From Proteles cristata cristata (taxonomy: Eukaryota > Chordata > Mammalia > Carnivora > Hyaenidae), in assembly GCA_017311185.1 (NCBI GenBank), contig JAESUZ010000464.1:558001-622000 (forward strand): a stretch of DNA of 64,000 bases, read 5' to 3'. Shown here piece after piece: positions 58,687-64,000 of this stretch. The stretch's first letter is position 1, and every line of letters begins with the position of its first letter. A model generated the notes under the pieces. The model worked only from the letters and a program-made list of their open reading frames with translations, had not been told where the DNA came from and made no database searches. The position numbers and the translations under genes were made by a program.

Positions 58687-59094
58687 ACAACAGTGAGATA
58701 CCACTACACATATTAGGATGGCAGGAATGCAAAATGGTACAGCCACTTTGCAGACAATTCAAATGTTCTTACAAAACTCTTCCCCTACAGTCCAACGATT
58801 GTGCTCCTTAGTATTTATCCAAACAGTTGAACACTTTTATCCACACAAAAGCCTGTACTTGGATGTTTAGAACAGTTTTATTCATCATTTCCAAGAGTGG
58901 GACTTAACCAAGGTGTCTGTTAATAGGTGAATGGATAAGCAAACTGTGGTCTAGCTAACAATGGAATATTATTCAGGGCTGTAAAGAAAGAAGCTATCAA
59001 GCTCTGAAAGACATGGAGGAAACCTAACCGGATTTTATTAAGTGCAAGAAGCCAATCTGTAAAGGCTACATATTGTATTATTCCAACCATATGA

Positions 59095-60112
59095 TGCCGG
59101 AGGCCGCGCCGGCTCCGACAGGTCCAGGGGTCCCTGAAGGATGGACGGTGTCGGCGAAAGAGAGTGAGAGAGCCCCGAGATCCTTTCTGATCACCAGGCA
59201 GGCATCTCTGTCCTGTCAGTTTTAGTGTCTTTATTTATAGGTTAAATGATAACATGACATCAGAAAAAGGAATTTTTACAATGGATAGCTCTTTGTGATA
59301 AGATGCTTTGGAAAGTGTACAGAAGCAGGTTTTACAGAAATATTCTTGCAGAACTATTGCAATTATAGTGACGTTAAGTAAATCTTATAACTAGATAATT
59401 AGTAAAAGACAGGATACATATTTGTTCTAAGTTAATAACGCGAAGATTAGGTGATAGGTTAAGTGTATAGATGGGCTAAGAGTCATTCTGTCTGACTCTC
59501 AAATGTATGTTTTTGAGTTGGTTAATAAGTTGTTTGTGGAAACCTATTTGATGCTGAATGTGTGAAACACTATGGAGGCCCTGAAAGTGTCAGCCTTTTG
59601 TTTGTGGGTAATGCTTTAGCTACTCTTATCTATCCTCATCCGAGCCACCTGTAAGGGAGGGTGTTTGCAGAAAGTAGGCCTTGGGGAAGGGACTGCCATC
59701 CATCACCAATTAGGAGAAGGTGTAAGTATTAACTTAAGTTCTGCCCTTATCTGTACCTTAACTCTAAATTAGGCTCTTTGTCTCGAGGCCAGGCTCAGTT
59801 GTAATTCTTGTGTTCTTAACCCCCTAAGTCTTGGATCTGCAAGACCCTCAGGAAGAGCCTTTTGACAATCATCCGTAGAGCTTTCATCTAAAATCTGTCT
59901 TGTAAAGGCAGGAATATGCTTTTCCTTAAGAGGTATCTGTGTTCAGAATATGGGTCTGATATGGAATATTGTGAGGCCTGGTCAATCCCAGCACAACACG
60001 AGCCAGTAGTAGCAGGAGATACAAGTTTTCATTTCTCATGGCGGTAGCTGTGCAAACACTGCCATTTCCGTGCTGTGACTGCCATCCAGAGAGGCCGGTG
60101 CGGCTCCCGGCA
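59095..60112 (-). mobile_element. Class II (ERVK-like) solo LTR, minus strand, 6-bp target duplication
   Basis: On the minus strand it starts TGCCGGGAGCCGCACCGGCC and ends GGCGCGGCCTCCGGCA, 1018 bp. It is flanked by a perfect ATATGA duplication (59089-59094 and 60113-60118), the usual length for class II retroviruses. A CTATAAATAAAG motif near 59240 (minus) may serve as TATA or polyadenylation sequence. Internal viral genes were lost by LTR-LTR recombination. Confidence 0.93.
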
Positions 60113-60283
60113 ATATGACATTCTAGCCAAGGCAAAATGAAGGAAACAGGGAAAAGGTCAGCGACTGCCAAGGCTTAGGGCACAGGGAAGGGGAGGGATG
60201 AATAGGTGCAGCACAGAGGATGTTTAGGGCAGTGGAACTAGTGGGTATGATCCTATAATGGTAGACACATGTCATCATAAATG

Positions 60284-60789
60284 TGAAGGGCCTAAATAAC
60301 GCCAGTTTAAAATTAAGACCCCCATTAAAAGCAACCTCAGGCTGCACATAGCAGCAGTCTCAGGAAAAACCGCAGATTGTTCAAGGCCGAAACCACTCTC
60401 CAATTAGCCATCGGAGGAGGTTAAAAACATTCCTGCGGCCTGAGACAAGCGCTGCTCCCCGTGCCTAACTCACCTCATAAGTGGTCATTTTCAAAGGAGT
60501 CTCAAAAGGACATAATTGGGCTTCACCAAAAGTAACAGACACCTCACAGGTACTGAATGGTCAAAGCTGTTGCCCGGGGTGCTATACAGATATGACTGGT
60601 GTACAACATGTGTACGGTAACACCCCCATCCCTTACCCCTTAAAAACCCTGCTCGCTATTGTTCGGGGCTCCCCCTGCTGCTGCTGCTGCGTCGGTAGGC
60701 GGTGAGCCCCTGCTCGAGCTTGTAATAAAGACCCTTTATTGCATTGGTTTTGGCTTCTTGGAGGTCTCTGAGGACTCACGATTCGGGCA
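60284..60789 (+). mobile_element. Class I (gammaretrovirus-like) solo LTR, plus strand
   Basis: Begins TGAAGGGCCTAAATAACGCC and ends GACTCACGATTCGGGCA. TTAAAAACCCTGCTCGC at 60640 is a TATA-like region, and GCTTGTAATAAAGACCC at 60719 holds AATAAA. It is the same family as the LTR at 45235-45657 through R and U5, with a different 5' part of U3. It interrupts the old L1. Confidence 0.85.
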
Positions 60790-61239
60790 CAAGTGTGTCC
60801 AAACCCATAGACTGAACAACACAAGAATCAATCCTAATGAAATCTATGGACTTTGGCTGGTCATGATGCGTCAATGTAAGTTCATTCATCTACTGTAATG
60901 AATATCCATCTCTGGTGGGAGACATTGAGGGGAACCTATGCATATGGAGGGCAGGAGGCATATGGGAAATTTCTGTGACTTTGGCTCAAAGTTGCTGTGA
61001 ACCTAAAACTGCTATTAAAAGAAAAAATCAGAAAATTATCCTCAGACTTCTACTTCTTGAAAATCTCTGCTCTTAGTTCCATTCGTGTCTTCCCATGTTC
61101 TTTATGCAGTCAAGCAAATCAGTATCTGCACCCCCTCTTATGCCAAGGTAACCAATCTGTATGCTAATTTCACCTTAAACCAAGGTGAAATTCTGGGGAT
61201 ATGGTATAGGCATGTTCACTTTTACTAGACTGCCTCCCG

Positions 61240-61690
61240 TACCTAAATTATTTGTTGTTTCATTTTTGGATTGAAGTATAATCAACGTACAGTGTTCTAT
61301 TATTTTCAGATATATAGTATGAGGATTTAAAAATTCTGTACATTTCTCAGTGGTCCTCAAAAATAAGTATACTCTCAATACCCTTTATCTATCTCACCCA
61401 TCCCTCACCCATCTGCCCTCTGGCAACCACCATTTTTTTGTATTTCAGAGTCCGGTTTTTTTTTTTTCTGTCTCTTTTGCCTTGTTCATTTGCTGTGGTT
61501 CTCTAATTACACATATCAGAGAAGTCATATGGTATTTTTCTTTTTCTGGCTTCTTTCATTTAAAATTATATTCTCCAGTTAATAAATTGTTGTTTTACTG
61601 ATTTCTACTTACACTCCCACCAGCAACTGACAATGTGATCAAACTTGTGCATTTTGTGTGTAGCTAGGAGGTGAAAATGACATCTTAATT
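61240..61690 (-). repeat. L1 3' region, minus strand, old
   Basis: Reversed words TTGAAGTATAATCAACGTAC, TATCTCACCCATCCCTCACCC, CTCTGGCAACCACCA and GAAGTCATATGGTATTTTTC in order. Confidence 0.75.
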
Positions 61691-62044
61691 AGTTTTCATC
61701 TGTATGGAATCAAAACACCAAAGGGTTTCCCTCAGCAGTTCCCACAACTGGACAGAGTACACTAGGACCTGACCCTTCCATTCATTTTTGAGCTTTTCTT
61801 ATACTAGCTACTGTCTTTTTTCAAACTGCAATGAGTTAAAGCCCATTCAAGGGACTCTTCAGGCAGGCAATATCATCCAAATACGATCAAATATTTTTAT
61901 TTCCTTCCCTGTTTTGGTTCCATTTTAGTTTAGTTTTTCGTTTTGATGCTTCTTAATGGTTATTTCTGAAAAGACCTTTGTTTTGACTTTATATCAGTGA
62001 TACAAACTTTACATTTATAAGAATTTTCTGATTTATTGTATGCA
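61691..62044. other. Unassigned
   Basis: AT-rich DNA between two reversed L1 ends. No gene or repeat recognised. Confidence 0.4.
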
Positions 62045-62480
62045 AATTATATTTAAGTTTTTATTTTAATTTCAGTATAGTTACCATGCAACGTTGTGTT
62101 AATTTCAGTTGTCCAATAGAGTGAATCAACAATGCTATGCATTACTCAGTGATTATCATCATAAATGAACCTTTTAATTCCCATCAGGGAATTCACCCAT
62201 TCCCCTCAGGCAACTCCTGGTAACCATCAGTTTATCCTCTATAGTAAAGGGTCTGTTTCTTGGTTGGCTCTCTCTCCTTTTTTACCACCCTTTGTTTTGT
62301 TTCTTAAATTCCACACATGAATAAACTCATACTGTATTTATCTTTTTCTGACTGGGCTATTTCACTTACTCTTATACTCTCTAGTTTCATCCATGTTGTT
62401 GAAAACGTCAAGATTTCATTCTTCTTATGGATGAATAATATTATATTGTATTATTATACACACACACGCACACCACTTCT
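62045..62480 (-). repeat. Second L1 3' region, minus strand
   Basis: Reversed words TTTCAGTATAGTTACCATGC, CTCAGGCAACTCCTGGTAACC, CTTAAATTCCACACATGAAT and CTAGTTTCATCCATGTTGTTG in order. A short (CA)n run follows. Confidence 0.82.
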
Positions 62481-63060
62481 TGTTTTCCCATTCATATTAA
62501 TTTTAAAGACTGATGAAATTTAAAGCAATACTTTTTAAGCTATCATGAATCTGAATGAGTTGTGGAAAGTGTCAATCATGCTTAAAACATGTCAGCAAGC
62601 TCAGTCAGGACAGGGCCCAGGAGACATAATCAGGAGTGGGGTTTGCTCTAGTCGCCTGAGTCCCTTGGCCCCTGCCCACCTGCTGGCTCTCCTTACCCAA
62701 CACTCCTGGTGTAAGAAGCTCTCTGAGTGTTGTGGAGAATCCCTGCGAGACAAGTTTGATCTCTCTGACTGAAAATCACAAGCTTCATGGATCTCCACAC
62801 AGATCAAGCATGAGAGTCATCTTGGGATGTCCCTCATTTATTTGCATACTTTAACCCCACACTAACACCACACTAGTGAGGTGACCGACATAAATGACTT
62901 TTCCACAGAGGTTCAAAGGATGTTTATAAGGGATGATTTGAAAACCATAAATCTTTCTACCCAAAGGGAAAGCCAGAAGGAAGTGTATTTTAATGCCATA
63001 TTTTCATCGAATTCAGAACTACTACCCTTTCGACTGAGATTTGGTTTGATCTTTTTGTTT
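62481..63060. other. Unassigned
   Basis: A 75-codon open frame at 62545-62772 has a Cys-rich end (CKKLSECCGES), but no splice context or family match. Nothing else was seen. Confidence 0.35.
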
Positions 63061-63070
63061 AAAAGTCTAT

Positions 63071-63260
63071 TGGAGCGCTTGGGTGGCTCAATTGGTTAAG
63101 CATCTGACTTCGGCTCAGGTCATGATCTCAGAGTCCATGGGTTTGAGCCTCGCCTTGGGCTCTAGAGCCTGCTTCAGATTCTGTGTCTCCTTCTCTCTCT
63201 GCCCCTCCCCCGCTCACTCTCTGTCTCTCAAAATAAAACACAGACACAAAAATTTATTTT
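63071..63260 (+). repeat. CAN SINE, plus strand, with target duplication
   Basis: Head GGAGCGCTTGGGTGGCTC, CT-rich region and AAAATAAAACACAGACAC tail. The flanks TAAAAGTCTA (63060-63069) and TAAAAGTCTA (63267-63276) match. Confidence 0.93.
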
Positions 63261-63344
63261 TTTAGATAAAAGTCTACTATTCAATTTCCAAACATATGGG
63301 GAAATTCTAGCTATCACTTCTTTATTGATCTAGCACTTTAAAAA

Positions 63345-63557
63345 AATTTTATGTCTTATTTATTTCTGAGAGAGAGAGAGAGACAGCATGAGCAAGGGAC
63401 AGTCAGAGAGAGAGGGAGATACAGAATCCGAAACAGGCTCCAGGCTCTGAGCTGGCCATCAGCACAGAGCCTGATGTGGGCCTCAAACCCACAAACTGTG
63501 AGATCATGACCTGAGCCAAAGTCGGACACTCAACCGACTGAGCCCCTCAGGTGCCCC
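63345..63557 (-). repeat. CAN SINE, minus strand
   Basis: Reversed tail, GAGAGAGAGAGAGACAGCATG and ACCGACTGAGCCCCTCAGGTGCCCC head. Confidence 0.93.
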
Positions 63558-64000
63558 ATGTTCTTTCTCATTTCTGAATAGCCTTTCTCCACATTTACTT
63601 CTATAACCCCTTCCCTTCCCTCACCAGACTCTTGCCCTATTGGGCTTTCTTTATTTCCGCAGGCATGAAGTATTTTCCTGCTTCAGGGACTTGTTTTATC
63701 TACCAAGAATACCACTTTCCCTCATTCTTCATTTGGACGACTCCTCATTCATCCCTAGGCCTCACGTGAATTGTCACCTCCTCAGTGATGCTAGCTTCCT
63801 TATCCCATCACCGTCCTTGTTTCGTCTACACGTATCACACACAATTCTTATTTTTCTCTATTGAATATAAGAACAGTTTTCCATCACTCACTTGTAGATT
63901 CCAGGTCAGAGATGTGGCTCGTTCTTTGCTCCATTAGCACAGTGTGTAAACAAGATAATGCAAGACAAAGGTCTGTTGAATGGATGTCTAATACAGAAGT
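63558..64000. other. Unassigned, nothing seen
   Basis: A 74-codon open frame at 63640-63864 shows no motif. Confidence 0.4.

Larger units (their letters stand above)
57330..61025 (+). mobile_element. Old L1 3' end split by four later insertions
   Basis: Five L1 pieces keep collinear order: 57330-57510, 58396-58492, 58687-59094, 60113-60283 and 60790-61025. Each break rejoins L1 sequence exactly, for example CAACCATATGA before and CATTCTAGCCAAGGC after the second LTR. The last piece ends GAACCTAAAACTGCTATTAAAAG, an L1 3' end. About 1.1 kb of L1 remains. Confidence 0.9.

Overview
This window is nuclear DNA from a carnivoran mammal, almost certainly a feliform (cat-side) species. The evidence is about 21 copies of the tRNA-Lys-derived CAN SINE, with heads resembling GGGCGCCTGGGTGGCTTAG, a B box and AATAAA-type tails, together with L1 elements whose 3' end (GATGAGCACTGGGTGTTCTATGG) is typical of carnivores. 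The youngest SINE copies have TTAGTCGG heads and CTCCTAGAAATAAATAAAACATT-type tails. That looks slightly different from the Felis consensus as I remember it, so a non-felid feliform (hyaenid, herpestid or similar) is possible. This last point is inference from memory.

Layout. 1-3350: a GC- and CpG-rich stretch, then ordinary DNA with one SINE and one unidentified exon-like segment (3059-3161). 3353 to about 10235: a nearly full-length L1 on the minus strand with decayed ORF1 and ORF2 and a GC-rich 5' UTR. 10.3-21.4 kb: ancient L1 and MaLR debris, SINEs, and one possible retropseudogene. 21481-33713: the one convincing protein-coding gene, a six-exon FAM170-family zinc-finger gene, probably FAM170A, on the plus strand, predicted at 415 residues. 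34.2-34.7 kb: a large imperfect palindrome just downstream of that gene. 35.6-41 kb: a 5'-inverted (twin-primed) L1 followed by several L1 3' ends. 41-46 kb: MaLR-like pieces, a Tigger-like DNA transposon and a class I solo LTR. 46-52.8 kb: mostly unique DNA. 52.8-55.7 kb: an L1 fragment, then a SINE head fused to a broken endogenous retroviral env with its 3' LTR. 56.9-57.05 kb: one isolated exon resembling the penultimate exon of an ACSM acyl-CoA synthetase, minus strand. 57.3-61.0 kb: an old L1 carrying four later insertions, namely two inverted class II LTRs, a SINE and a class I LTR. 61-64 kb: L1 3' ends and SINEs.

The FAM170 gene is the only locus that looks functional. All five of its introns are phase 1 and its four internal exons (144, 141, 132 and 162 nt) are multiples of three, so any internal exon could be skipped without losing frame. 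A (TG)12 tract lies directly before the exon 5 acceptor. The rest of the window mainly records retroelement insertion. I found no tRNA, rRNA or CRISPR genes, and no clear case of a new biological system. The most unusual structures are the palindrome, the TG-repeat acceptor, the orphan ACSM exon and the SINE-env junction.
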